Both the position numbers and the translations under genes were made by a program. Source: Yponomeuta sedellus (Eukaryota > Arthropoda > Insecta > Lepidoptera > Yponomeutidae). Taken from it: 64,000 bases of DNA. Below the pieces are notes generated by a model. That model made no database searches. It worked only from the letters and a program-made list of their open reading frames with translations, and was not told the DNA's origin. Below are positions 25,201 through 29,526 of this stretch, piece by piece. The number at the start of each line of letters is the position of its first letter. The first letter of the stretch is position 1. The stretch lies in contig OW203734.1 in the NCBI GenBank assembly GCA_934045075.1, positions 6,888,516 through 6,952,515 on the forward strand. The letters are read 5' to 3'.

Positions 25201-28200
25201 GTTAGGAAACCTGAGTGTCTGAGGTCGAGTACCTCGGCGCTAGAAGATTGCCAAACCCATACTCTCTGAGTATGGGTTTAATTAGAGTGTGGCGAGCACA
25301 TGTCAACTCTGCGCGCGCACTACAAACTCCAACATTCATGCATCGCGCAATCAAAGTGTTTCAATGACATGCCATAAATATAACGTCCGACTAACAATAG
25401 TTGGACCAGCCGTCCCCAGGCATACGATCTGCCTGGCGGGAAGTTTCCCTTTATAGCGGAAGAGCACTATCACCCGCTCTTCCTTATAAGAGTATTTTCT
25501 CTCTCCGAGAAAGTACTCTTATAAGGAATAAGAGTATTTATTCCTAGTCCTATGTCCTAGATTGGGATGTATGTATACGTTATAAAAAGCATCTGATATT
25601 CGCCAGGCCGTAGAGCGCATGGAGGAGCGTCTCGAAGCGGCTCACATGGACCAGAAGCGTCTGTTCCTCATCGTATTCCAGCGCTTCATCATGATCTTGT
25701 CTGAGCATCTGGTGCGCTGTGACACGGACGCTCGTGATCCTGACACATTCTGGTACAGGAGCACCGTGCAGCGGCTGCGGCAGGTCTTCTTGGTGGTAAG
25801 ATATATAATTGGGGTACATAATTATCTTGGTAGAATTTTGTTATCTGTGTATAGTACTACACATCATAAAAGTCCCTTCGGGAATCTACGTTCGCGCGGA
25901 CTAGGAAGAAGTGTAACGAAAGTACCCGAAGCTATAAGTACATTCAACATGATCTTTAACCGATACGCTTAAGGTGCAGAATTGATTGCCGCAGTAGCGC
26001 TACCTATTTCGCTTACGCTAATATTGCCAAACTAATAGTCACGTGCATCGATGACGTTGAATCAACCAATAGCAACAAAGGCGCGCGGCCTGCCATAAAA
26101 TGAAACTATCTGATTGATCGATCAACTTGCCGCACATCCAACATTTGGTCATCTGCGCAGGTACATTCGCGATACTTATTTCTTGTGTAGCACTGTACGT
26201 GAGTATGTAGTGTATGTTGTGCTCGTGCATAGACCCGTTTCACATCTCCACTCCGACTGCCTGAGGTTTGCTGGAAAAAATCTCTCACAGAGATTAATAT
26301 CCGGAGACGCTAGCTTCGAGACAAACCAGCAATGGTTTAACGAAGCAGTAAACGAATTAAATATTTATTTTTTATAACATTAAAATAAATAAAAAAAAGA
26401 CACTACGTGCAAGGACTCGTATAATCGACGTGGGTGATTCTTCGAGTCCTTGCGCGACGGTGAAACTGAAGTGGAGCTGAGCTGGTCATACCAGTCGAAT
26501 GCACCCGAATAGTTGGGCGAAACTCGCCACCGAGTGGGTGCCACGCGACATACATCGAAATCGAGGCCGGCCTCGTAGACGGTGGAGGGATGATCTCGAC
26601 AACCATCTGCCGGAGTGGTCTGAGGTGGCCCAGGACAGAAAACTCTTCATTGAATTGGGGGAGGCTTTTGCCCAGCAGTGGGACACAAACGTAGTGGCTA
26701 CGTAAAATAAATAAAAAAAAGATAAGCTAAAAAAGGCACGCTAAGCCGTTGGTGCCGGCTGTCAAATAATGGCAGTCGTTAAGCCATGTCAGAGGCCTTA
26801 TGGGCGGCTTGTTAACTACTGACAGTAAGGCCCACCACTGTCTTACAATCCTCCACCAACCCGAACTTGGCCCCCGTGGTGAAGTATGGCCTAACCTTCC
26901 TGCGATGTAGGAAGAGACCCGTGCCCCAGCACTGGGGACAACAAGGGTTGATGACGAAACGAATAAAGTATTAAGTAAGATTCTTTGCTTTCGCATTTTG
27001 GATAATTAATCAATCTGCCTGTACTTGTCTACTGCTGGACGTCGGCCTTCCCTAAGACATGCCCCTTCCCTCTGTCTTTGGCCAACCTCATCTAGCCACT
27101 GCTAGCAATCTGCAATTTATCTACGGATAGCTCTGGAAATGTTACGGTGAAAGATGTTTTCGGAATTTCTCACTACATAGGGCTTACCTCTGCAGTGAAT
27201 AATTCCGCTCTGGATAAATATTACTTACCTCTGGATAAATATTACTTACCTCTGGATAAATATTGCTGGCACGTGCCTCTGTCATAGAACTACAATCTAT
27301 CTATCTATCTACAATCCATGGTTTAGTATGACAATTCGATGTACATTGCAAAGTCGTTAAACCAACAGATTAACAAGTACACTCTGCTACTCTGTATTGG
27401 AATGGTCATAATAAACTACGAATTGTAGTTCTACGACCTTAGCCCCGATAGTGTTCACGCAAGTTGGCGGTCCCGGGACTCGGAAGTTACGTACTTTCTA
27501 AGTACTTTCCATTTACTTATTAGCTACCGCTGATTTAGCGATACTCATATCACCTTTTAAATTGGTAAATGGCAAAGCTTCTGTGGTTCGGACTTCCTTT
27601 TCAAGAACCCGCATCAAATAAGCAAGACCAATATATCTATTCAAAGGCACAATGCACCACTCCCTTCGAAATTCTGGACTACCCGGCGTCTCCACGATGT
27701 TTTGTTCACGGTTAGCAATACCACTTGCTAAGGGTGAAGAAAAACATTGTGAGGAAACCCTAATATCTGAAGTGATAAAATATACCTCAGTGTTTGCTTC
27801 GTACTGTAGCGATTTACTTATTAAAACGCTGATGTAGCAATGCCAATATCTTTTTTTTTTTTTCTTCGAAACTCTAGCCTAGCTGCAGGTCTCGACACGA
27901 CTGACACCTACACAGAACTTCCTTTAAAATAATTATAACCTGTCTGGACGGCTGCGCCGGCCAGCTATTATTAATAAGTATACTATGGATGTATTGGCAA
28001 AGTGGGAGATAAATAGTACCCGGAACCGGCGTCCGTGCATGCAACGACTTATGAACGTTGATGAAGCGAAGGAAGGATCTGTCAGGATCGTGGCAAGTGA
28101 CAGTCCCTGGTCTCTGCCTGCCCCTCTGGGATACAGGCGTGAGGTTATGTATGTATGTATGTATGTATGTATACTACATCGTTTTTCTCGCCCGCAGCAT

Positions 28201-28311
28201 CACGAGCAAGTCCAGAAGTACAGCAGCACCCTGGAGACGCTCCTCTTCACCCAGGACCTGGATCCTCACATCCTCGACGTTTTCCACCAGTTCCTGGCGC
28301 TCACCGCCTAG
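33..28311 (+). CDS. Cbp80: Nuclear cap-binding protein subunit 1 (CBP80), C-terminal six exons
   Basis: Exons 33-136, 23105-23355, 23875-24118, 24811-24926, 25607-25795 and 28198-28311 join in frame to encode about 339 residues ending at a TAG. CBP80 is the large subunit of the nuclear cap-binding complex; with CBP20 it binds the m7G cap of RNA polymerase II transcripts and supports splicing and export. The joined protein carries the family's C-terminal MIF4G-like block: YHQRI and IYKY in the first exon, [13 protein letters not shown] and SHSF in the second, [12 protein letters not shown] in the third, a Ser/Asp/Lys-rich linker in the fourth, [19 protein letters not shown] in the fifth, and TLETLLF with LDPHILDVF at the end. 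All five junctions are GT/AG and the phases match (1, 0, 1, 0, 0). The N-terminal half, roughly 500 residues by family length, lies before the window. Intron 1 here is 23 kb and holds an antisense gene and a Transib transposon. Identification is firm; the exon calls are by eye. Confidence 0.93.
137..1498. other. Cbp80 intron 1 start and 3' flank of the nested antisense gene
   Basis: There is no coding signal on the plus strand. On the minus strand it contains the probable 3' UTR of the secreted-protein gene, down to a poly(A) signal near 977. The rest is AT-rich; I see no recognisable repeat in it. Confidence 0.6.
977..982 (-). terminator. Candidate poly(A) signal of the secreted-protein gene
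   Basis: AATAAA on the minus strand, about 520 bp past the stop codon at 1499-1501. It is the clearest such hexamer downstream of the gene; other AT-rich candidates cannot be excluded. Confidence 0.45.
1499..5275 (-). CDS. Main exon of the secreted low-complexity protein
   Basis: The exon is 3777 bp, entirely open, ending at TAG (1499-1501). The reading frame continues above 5275 only into intron sequence: a pyrimidine-rich acceptor ending at 5276-5278 is visible, so the exon should start at the ACA codon of [11 protein letters not shown]. Several long frames in other phases across this region are shadows created by the repeats and compositional bias. Confidence 0.85.
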   Translation of the reverse strand, partial: TKTPGFLAQDDNFRPTPIPINYWSFEERDGRSGSSQETIEAPKTPANYWEDALRHSVYLTLVRDKIDKLIAQGDVISPQSKPVGMNKELDDLDLWDKIKSAPFERLGTNELDSFGDVTVMSKGRLLDDGKGFRFLEDERSKEKCGYGNSTCMDGVKAYWSVKRVRQRDGDASQGGYHYELTFSVITKSPKQQKRPYENPTRTFTVRESSPETIVDRPLENRHHEPQTQAPRAERALWFHKNIIPTPRNQGRQYQNGLDRIFGSLFSDDDDYDVIRYKKVPQTPAPYPQHSKIGYVGASSEQNQQNKKFVPYPYKPHTIKYSRPPLAPQPVPPHPHHYLDMDSIGVVSAPYEPQYQENKYVQPGAQPHKYIQPGGQDNRYVQLGIQDNRYTQPGNQEDKYVQPGNQEHKYVQPSNQEHKYVQQGNQEHKYVQQGNQEHKYVQQGNQEHKYVQQGNQEHKYVQQGNQEHKYVQQGNQEHQYVQPGSQEHKYVQTVPHEHKYLQPGNQEHKYLQPVIQEQKYILGKPYKQVRPPILPTPLPSLPIQSDNTVENTTAEETQTNTETTQIPIQNYTTRAKEQTTYHNKPRPSPVKVSYFPEHVRPPVYNAPPGIFVTMDKKPFKPMPPLRYHTSKPIKVHKPIDFRPSPQVLDSSQFSEPIVDGAFRPITVKYGNESSTTEKVELEASTKPVEKVTRPATSTTNKPIHKKHENKKTFTTAPTLDIITAQIALEDDSDLHWTNLLGAFSKTTPMGSHKDRQDTETTTPVTTSTSLKSTSKRITTTTETPKEETTTTTEAPKKRTRPPPKFNKPEKLKKHKRGSSTTTKAPEKQKHKRPPSDLTPQASSATAGKLTTKWTPSSTTQASSTSSSTTTSTTTRAPTTTEAQKTTSTTTETYTATEKPKSGNRYRQSTLMHKGTSVKHDKWSGYAADSNFKRPTSSGVAPPRRKGSNFQGYVSSTTTKPADEEYYEEIPSSTETPKISSTEALIAKVEHQDTSSGTKTTQSNYEDTVDQYEAVSEAQTAAESSEEDEEENRNQADDETEEQETKDRTEFMFYPKSTTPNDRTNEIDEPLTTEQTVVTSPHSVAKNKTKCKKKKKPTTTEAYEFEEEDDNESVLPVAKITTTTVAPVTPDLFDDLFGGFTFDADDKPKEAKSATKKPVTDQEEEESENHEKYVKLVDQDFEDFLDELDKEEGNAKNEESFYNEDDKEESEEAIEEDDVDEEGDEEKIHGDEKKDQARGAQDYDDIEHSPYSLFELMAME
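1499..11092 (-). CDS. Large secreted low-complexity protein (mucin-like, decapeptide repeats), two exons
   Basis: Exon 1 (11054-11092) encodes [13 protein letters not shown], a start Met, one Arg and a hydrophobic run that reads as a signal peptide, then a GTGAGT donor. Exon 2 (1499-5275) follows a TTTTTCAG acceptor. Both are phase 0, so the joined product is about 1271 residues, starting [20 protein letters not shown]. In order it has: an N-terminal part of about 250 residues with the only Cys pair (CGYGNSTC); a His/Pro/Tyr-rich stretch; 16 decapeptide repeats ([10 protein letters not shown] type); a Pro-rich stretch; Thr/Ser tracts with KAPE and TTTEAPK motifs that look O-glycosylated; Lys-rich patches; and a strongly acidic tail. 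This suggests an extracellular matrix, cuticle or silk-type protein, but I do not recognise the family. The long exon is certain coding sequence. The link to the signal-peptide exon is inferred from phase and content; extra small exons are possible. Confidence 0.72.
3725..4204 (-). repeat. Coding tandem array, 16 x 30 bp (decapeptide)
   Basis: Sixteen consecutive 30-bp units encode ten-residue repeats of the form K-Y-V-Q-(P/Q)-G-(N)-Q-E-H. The central six units are almost identical at the DNA level, while the units at either end diverge ([20 protein letters not shown]). No unit breaks frame. This is the pattern expected of unequal crossing over or replication slippage acting on the middle of an older array. 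Confidence 0.95.
6257..6470 (-). mobile_element. Non-autonomous Helitron-like (Lep1-type) remnant
   Basis: It begins CTAGCTGTGCCCTGCGG and ends near TTTATAACATTAGTG, the two ends of a repeat extremely common in moth genomes. It shares long stretches with the copies at 41689-41935 and 57084-57280. The superfamily name is from recognition only; a SINE-like origin is the alternative. Confidence 0.5.
7143..7232 (-). mobile_element. LINE 3'-end fragment (family A)
   Basis: Matches, in reverse, the same block found at 8686-8812, 9562-9642, 10889-11005 and 27986-28175. The plus copies translate to a C-terminal LINE-like remnant (RLMNVDEAK, then RGKW) followed by 'cctctgggatacaggcgtga' and a TATG-rich tail. 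Confidence 0.5.
7431..7535. repeat. Tandem duplication, units of about 44-60 bp
   Basis: Two adjacent units share 'aatacatagactagtgta' and 'tgtattcgcttagtctcag'. The first unit carries a 16-bp internal extra piece. Confidence 0.8.
8046..8165 (+). mobile_element. LINE 3'-end fragment (family B)
   Basis: Contains 'aacccggtcttggcccc' and 'cgtgccccagcagtgggg'. The same block recurs at 12541-12605, 22735-22975 and 26733-26955 (plus) and at 22186-22385 and 24602-24725 (minus). The ending resembles the 3' end of lepidopteran LINEs. Confidence 0.5.
8225..8470 (-). mobile_element. tRNA-derived SINE (family S3)
   Basis: On the minus strand it starts with a tRNA-like head (GGTGGTAGCGGAGCGG, then GTGGGTTCGAATTCC as box B), followed by a body with AGGAAAACATCG-type sequence. 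Homologous copies lie at 10355-10665, 14695-14985, 25045-25300, 29083-29225, 54013-54150 and 57690-57835. Confidence 0.7.
8487..8642 (+). mobile_element. RTE-like LINE 3'-end fragment
   Basis: Contains 'ttggagaccacgagctgtca' and 'aggcctaagtccagcagtgg', the end of the LINE C-terminal WRPR/VGR and 'QQW'-type region. It has no intact frame. Confidence 0.5.
8686..8812 (+). mobile_element. LINE 3'-end fragment (family A)
   Basis: Shares 'ttatgaacgttgatgaggcg' and 'cctctgggatacaggcgtga' with the copy at 27986-28175. Degenerate, no usable frame. Confidence 0.5.
9562..9642 (-). mobile_element. LINE 3'-end fragment (family A)
   Basis: Reverse copy of the family A block ('cataacctcacgcctgtatc', then 'ccacttgccacgatcct'). 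Confidence 0.5.
10355..10665 (-). mobile_element. tRNA-derived SINE (family S3)
   Basis: The minus-strand head has box A-like GCCCAGTGGGTAGAACAA and box B GGTTCGATTCC, with the S3 body ('cacgatgttttccttcgccg' on plus). It is a mobile copy and not a functional tRNA: the anticodon arm is not sensible. Confidence 0.7.
10698..10800 (+). mobile_element. SINE body fragment (family S2)
   Basis: Matches the 3' part of the SINEs at 36985-37165 and 54336-54555 ('gggtatcc', 'ccagaagcgatgtatgtgcc'). The tRNA-like head is missing. Confidence 0.55.
10889..11005 (+). mobile_element. LINE 3'-end fragment (family A)
   Basis: Degenerate copy with 'cgtgcatggagcgacttctg' and 'accgtggcaagtgacaaac', ending 50 bp from the signal-peptide exon of the antisense secreted-protein gene. 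Confidence 0.45.
11054..11092 (-). CDS. Signal-peptide exon of the secreted protein
   Basis: ATG at 11092 followed by [12 protein letters not shown] and a GTGAGT donor. Phase 0, matching the acceptor at 5276-5278. A short hydrophobic first exon preceding a Thr/Pro-rich secreted protein is common in insect cuticle and mucin genes. It is too short to be certain from composition alone. Confidence 0.6.
11093..11330 (-). promoter_or_regulatory. Probable 5' UTR and promoter of the secreted-protein gene
   Basis: Upstream of the signal-peptide exon lies a GC- and CpG-rich island that stands out from the AT-rich surroundings. A TCAGAG motif near 11153-11158 resembles an arthropod initiator. I see no TATA box. 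Inference only. Confidence 0.4.
11490..11610 (-). mobile_element. tRNA-derived SINE (family S4)
   Basis: On the minus strand: box A TGGCTCAATTGGTAGAGCGC and box B GGTTCGAATCC in a cloverleaf-like head, then a 'gggtgaaatttttagcctc' tail. Homologues lie at 53045-53170, 53338-53470 and 57300-57372/57544-57632. The acceptor stem does not pair properly, so it is not a working tRNA. Confidence 0.65.
12290..12530 (-). pseudogene. RTE-like LINE C-terminal fragment
   Basis: On the minus strand the frame reads [20 protein letters not shown], then [12 protein letters not shown]. This is the conserved tail that follows reverse transcriptase in RTE-type LINEs. The reverse transcriptase itself is absent, so this is a 5'-truncated copy. 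A family B block follows at 12541. Confidence 0.6.
12541..12605 (+). mobile_element. LINE 3'-end fragment (family B)
   Basis: Contains 'cttcctgcga'-type sequence followed by 'cgtgccccagcagtgggg', as in the copies at 8046 and 22735. Confidence 0.45.
12606..13383. other. Intronic sequence with a (CT)n tract
   Basis: No gene seen. A (CT)n microsatellite occupies about 13231-13266. The rest is AT-rich with no recognised element. Confidence 0.5.
13384..13638. mobile_element. MITE with GGGAGCC termini, copy 1
   Basis: Bounded by GGGAGCCGATTCTC and its near-inverse GAGAATTGGCTCCC. The interior ('gcgtagacgcaaaata', 'gctgtcgctcgacttttta') is shared with the 264-bp copy at 42198-42461. No coding capacity. 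Confidence 0.75.
14222..14602 (-). mobile_element. Two tandem copies of a CTAGCTGACCCAGCG repeat
   Basis: The copies span about 14222-14405 and 14410-14602. Both contain 'agaaccatcctcgtactt', 'cagctgctct' and 'gcgattcatttttat'. The family is common in Lepidoptera and probably Helitron-like or a SINE relative; the name is uncertain. Confidence 0.55.
14695..14985 (-). mobile_element. tRNA-derived SINE (family S3)
   Basis: Contains the body ('cgtcccactgtaggggac', 'cctcgggatgttttcg') and a degenerate box B ('gggaatcgaaccc' on plus). Inserted head-right like the other minus copies. Confidence 0.65.
15399..15406 (+). promoter_or_regulatory. TATA box of the Transib transposase gene
   Basis: TATAAAAG about 100 bp inside the left terminus and 160 bp before the transposase start codon. 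It is the only such motif between the terminus and the gene. Confidence 0.6.
15561..17871 (+). CDS. Transib transposase (RAG1-like), two exons
   Basis: Exon 1 (15561-15579, MEFEVT plus one base) is followed by GTATGT. Exon 2 (15926-17871) follows TTTTAG and continues in frame, giving 654 residues with no stop or frameshift. The enzyme cuts and joins the element's ends by an RNase H-fold DDE mechanism shared with RAG1. Visible signatures: [12 protein letters not shown] with Asp271, the expected first catalytic Asp; [10 protein letters not shown] (Asp382, probable second Asp); a zinc-binding [20 protein letters not shown]; and [11 protein letters not shown] followed by [11 protein letters not shown], the counterpart of the RAG1 block holding the catalytic Glu (about Glu588). 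The N-terminal 250 residues carry a Gln/Ser-rich linker and a basic RSKRRR patch. An ATG at 15955 opens the same frame, but the splice adds 16 residues. Family identity is firm; the exact second Asp is inferred. Confidence 0.92.
15580..15925 (+). other. Transib transposase intron with a GC-rich inverted repeat
   Basis: A 346-bp intron bounded by GTATGT and TTTTAG. It is T-rich except for 15790-15880, where 'gtgctacgc' (15825) and its exact inverse 'gcgtagcac' (15858) flank a CG-rich loop. Confidence 0.7.
18061..18088 (+). terminator. Poly(A) signals of the Transib transposase gene
   Basis: AATAAA at 18061-18066 and again at 18083-18088, about 190-215 bp after the transposase stop and 150 bp before the right terminus. 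Confidence 0.6.
18247..18478. other. GC-rich stretch and an unfilled copy of a MITE target
   Basis: 18247-18380 is strongly CG-rich and continues the GC-rich sequence left of the Transib (15240-15297), so the transposon split one island. 18405-18475 matches 36451-36503 joined to 36809-36835, the flanks of a MITE, but without the MITE. Confidence 0.65.
18488..18808 (-). mobile_element. Helitron-like (Lep1-type) repeat
   Basis: Starts CTAGCTGATGCCCGCGAC and ends with 'tataatattagtaggat'. Also contains 'cattcagtggttttacgtga'. These are the two conserved ends of a very common moth repeat. Confidence 0.55.
18809..21049. other. Repeat-poor part of Cbp80 intron 1
   Basis: No exon or intact element seen. 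19440-19590 ends with 'cctccttttttgaagtcggt', a motif shared with 60775-60800. 20579-20650 has a short direct repeat ('aattaaaggggcctaatc'). A 3'-end-like 'gtgcaataaagaatta' sits near 20086. Confidence 0.5.
21050..21250 (+). mobile_element. tRNA-derived SINE (family S1)
   Basis: The head TTGGTCTAGCCGTTAAAGCG and GGGTTCGATTCCCAC (boxes A and B) is followed by a body with 'gttattattat' at the end. Same family as 44361-44572 and 46905-47118. Confidence 0.7.
21251..22185. other. Unassigned intron sequence
   Basis: AT-rich, no coding signal and no repeat that I can name. Confidence 0.5.
22186..22385 (-). mobile_element. LINE 3'-end fragment (family B)
   Basis: Reverse copy of the family B block ('tgtccccaccgagaggtacg', 'gcaccacgggggccaagtcc'), followed by the matching 'taaggcctctgacttggctt' region. 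Confidence 0.5.
22735..22975 (+). mobile_element. LINE 3'-end fragment (family B)
   Basis: Best preserved copy: 'taagccgttggtgccggctg' through 'cgtgccccagcagtgggg'. Near-identical to 26733-26955, and the last repeat before Cbp80 exon 23105. Confidence 0.55.
23105..23355 (+). CDS. Cbp80: Cbp80 exon
   Basis: Acceptor cccgcag, donor GTAAGT. Encodes [18 protein letters not shown], then [19 protein letters not shown] and [16 protein letters not shown]. This is the core of the third helical (MIF4G-like) domain. Confidence 0.93.
23875..24118 (+). CDS. Cbp80: Cbp80 exon
   Basis: Acceptor cttccag, donor GTGAGT. Encodes [20 protein letters not shown], then [18 protein letters not shown] and [11 protein letters not shown]. 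It ends in phase 1. Confidence 0.93.
24478..24535 (-). mobile_element. RTE-like LINE 3'-end fragment (family C)
   Basis: Contains 'ccactgctggacatagccc', the inverse of the 'ctatgtccagcagtgg' end of the fuller copy at 43640-44005. Confidence 0.5.
24602..24725 (-). mobile_element. LINE 3'-end fragment (family B)
   Basis: Reverse family B block ('atgtccccactgccgggg', 'actccaccacgggggcc'), 85 bp before a Cbp80 exon. Confidence 0.5.
24811..24926 (+). CDS. Cbp80: Cbp80 exon (charged linker)
   Basis: Joins the previous exon to make a Ser codon. Encodes [20 protein letters not shown] followed by [15 protein letters not shown], the variable acidic and basic loop found here in the family. Donor GTAAAT. 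Confidence 0.9.
25045..25300 (+). mobile_element. tRNA-derived SINE (family S3)
   Basis: Head 'gcggtggtagcggggcgg' and box B-like 'aggttcaaatccc', then the body 'gaaggaaaacatcgttagg'. A perfect 10-bp hairpin ('aacccatact' / 'agtatgggtt') closes it at 25254-25279. Confidence 0.65.
25607..25795 (+). CDS. Cbp80: Cbp80 exon
   Basis: Acceptor cgccag, donor GTAAGA. Encodes [19 protein letters not shown], then [19 protein letters not shown] and [17 protein letters not shown]. Exactly 63 codons. Confidence 0.93.
25853..26198. repeat. Dispersed repeat, copy 1 (about 345 bp)
   Basis: Nearly identical to 28435-28778. Starts 'tactacacatcataaaagtc' and ends 'cttgtgtagcactgta'. The ends are weakly inverted (TACTACACA / TGTAGCACTGTA), so it is probably a MITE. 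Confidence 0.7.
26499..26705 (+). pseudogene. RTE-like LINE C-terminal fragment
   Basis: Short frame [20 protein letters not shown], then [14 protein letters not shown]. This is the end of an RTE-type LINE polyprotein; the rest is missing. Confidence 0.6.
26733..26955 (+). mobile_element. LINE 3'-end fragment (family B)
   Basis: Second well-kept copy of the block at 22735-22975, appended directly to the LINE tail at 26499-26705. Confidence 0.55.
27208..27270. repeat. Three tandem 21-bp units
   Basis: Unit 'ctctggataaatattactta' plus c, perfect in the first two copies and diverging at the end of the third. Confidence 0.85.
27281..27443. mobile_element. MITE with CATAGAACTACAAT termini
   Basis: 'gtcatagaactacaat' at the left and 'attgtagttctacgac' at the right. 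The same termini delimit 54768-54945 and 56296-56436. A (TCTA)n stretch lies inside. Confidence 0.55.
27444..27985. other. Unassigned part of Cbp80 intron
   Basis: No coding signal. A T-rich tract is near 27850-27865, followed by 'actctagcctagctgcaggt', which is related (inverted) to 49950-49985. Confidence 0.45.
27986..28175 (+). mobile_element. LINE 3' end (family A) with (ATGT)n tail
   Basis: Best copy of family A: frame remnant [11 protein letters not shown], then 'cctctgggatacaggcgtga' and about seven ATGT units. The tail stops 22 bp before the next Cbp80 exon. Confidence 0.6.
28198..28311 (+). CDS. Cbp80: Cbp80 terminal exon
   Basis: Acceptor tctcgcccgcag. Encodes [20 protein letters not shown], then [17 protein letters not shown] and TAG. 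This is the very end of the CBP80 family. Confidence 0.95.
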   Translation, partial: HHEQVQKYSSTLETLLFTQDLDPHILDVFHQFLALTA

Positions 28312-28434
28312 AGCTGGTGGTGGCCTGGCCATTAGACTGAGGTATCGATTGGTCACTGTGAGCCATTGACCTTTTATGTATTATGTTGTTATCCCGTTAA
28401 ATGAAGAGGATGACTCAAATAATAATGCAGGTAC

Positions 28435-28778
28435 ATTACTACACATCATAAAAGTCCCTTCGGGAATCTACGTTCGCGCAGACTAGGAAAAAGTGTAACG
28501 AAAGTACCCGAAGCTATAAGTACATTCAAAATTATCTTTAACCGATACGGTGGTGCAGAATTGATTGCCGTAGTAGCGCTACCTATTTCGCTCACGCTAA
28601 TATTGCCAAACTAATAGTCACCTGCATCGATGACGTTGAATCAACCAATAGCAACAAGGGCGCGCGGCCTGCCATAAAATGAAACTATCTGACTGGTCGA
28701 TCAACTTGCCGCACATCCAAAATTTGGTCATCTGCGTAGGTACATCCGCGAGACTTATTTCTTGTGTAGCACTGTACC
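28435..28778. repeat. Dispersed repeat, copy 2, in the Cbp80 3' UTR region
   Basis: Direct copy of 25853-26198 with only scattered differences. It sits between the Cbp80 stop and the first AATAAA (29001). Confidence 0.7.
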
Positions 28779-29000
28779 AGTTGTACTACGTTCGAAGTTT
28801 TTTCTGAAGACTCAAAAGCAATGAAACTGGTCTTGAAGGGCGATGTAATATTACCCAAAGTAAAATACTGACATCATAGTTCTCTCAAAATGTATAGGCT
28901 AAAAAATCAGTCAGTATCTGTATGCATATTGATGATTTTGTATTTAAGTTTAAATTAGTGGTCACGTGTGATTGTGCACATATTTATATTAATGTATGTA

Positions 29001-29006
29001 AATAAA
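29001..29006 (+). terminator. Candidate Cbp80 poly(A) signal
   Basis: AATAAA 690 bp after the stop codon. This is the first perfect hexamer I find downstream. Confidence 0.4.
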
Positions 29007-29082
29007 TTAATGGAATTACATATGTCCCATCATTAAAACGCCTAATCAATTTTCATTTCGTAAACTATTTTTTATGTAGCCT

Positions 29083-29225
29083 ATAAAAGTGCCACTGCAG
29101 GGCACAGGCCTTCTCTCAGAAGAAGGGTATGGGCTTAATTACCACGCGTGCCCACCGTGGATTTGCAATTTCAAGCGCCGAGGTACTTGAACACCTACGA
29201 CACTCAGGTTTCACACGTTTTCCTT
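29083..29225 (-). mobile_element. SINE fragment (family S3)
   Basis: 'agtgccactgcagggcacag' and 'ttgcaatttcaagcgccgag', the 3' body of S3 without its tRNA head. Confidence 0.55.
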
Positions 29226-29345
29226 CTTCGTCAGGCTATTCTAGTCCGCTGCTGGACATAGCCCTCCCCTAATGAGCGCCATAGCGCCCTCTCTTCAGCT
29301 TGCCGCATCCAGCATCTGCCTGCTGTTTTTCGCAGATCGTCATCC
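29222..29345 (-). mobile_element. RTE-like LINE 3'-end fragment (family C)
   Basis: 'tagtccgctgctggacatag' and 'ctaatgagcgccatagcgcc', the inverse of 43885-44005. Confidence 0.55.
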
Positions 29346-29430
29346 CACCTAGTTTTCCTTCACCTACATATATACTTTTAAATAAAAACAAACTATTTCA
29401 TTCATTTCCAATTACGTTTTGGTCGAACAA

Positions 29431-29456
29431 ATTTATTATTATTATTATTATTATTT
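29431..29456. repeat. (TAA)n tract, 3' side of the R4/Dong element
   Basis: About eight ATT/TAA units directly at the 3' end (minus strand) of the LINE. Confidence 0.8.
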
Positions 29457-29526
29457 TGAATTTTCTTTTTTTTTCTCTCATAAATGAGGTGTATTTGGGC
29501 ACGGGCCGAAGCCAAGTGCATTTTTT

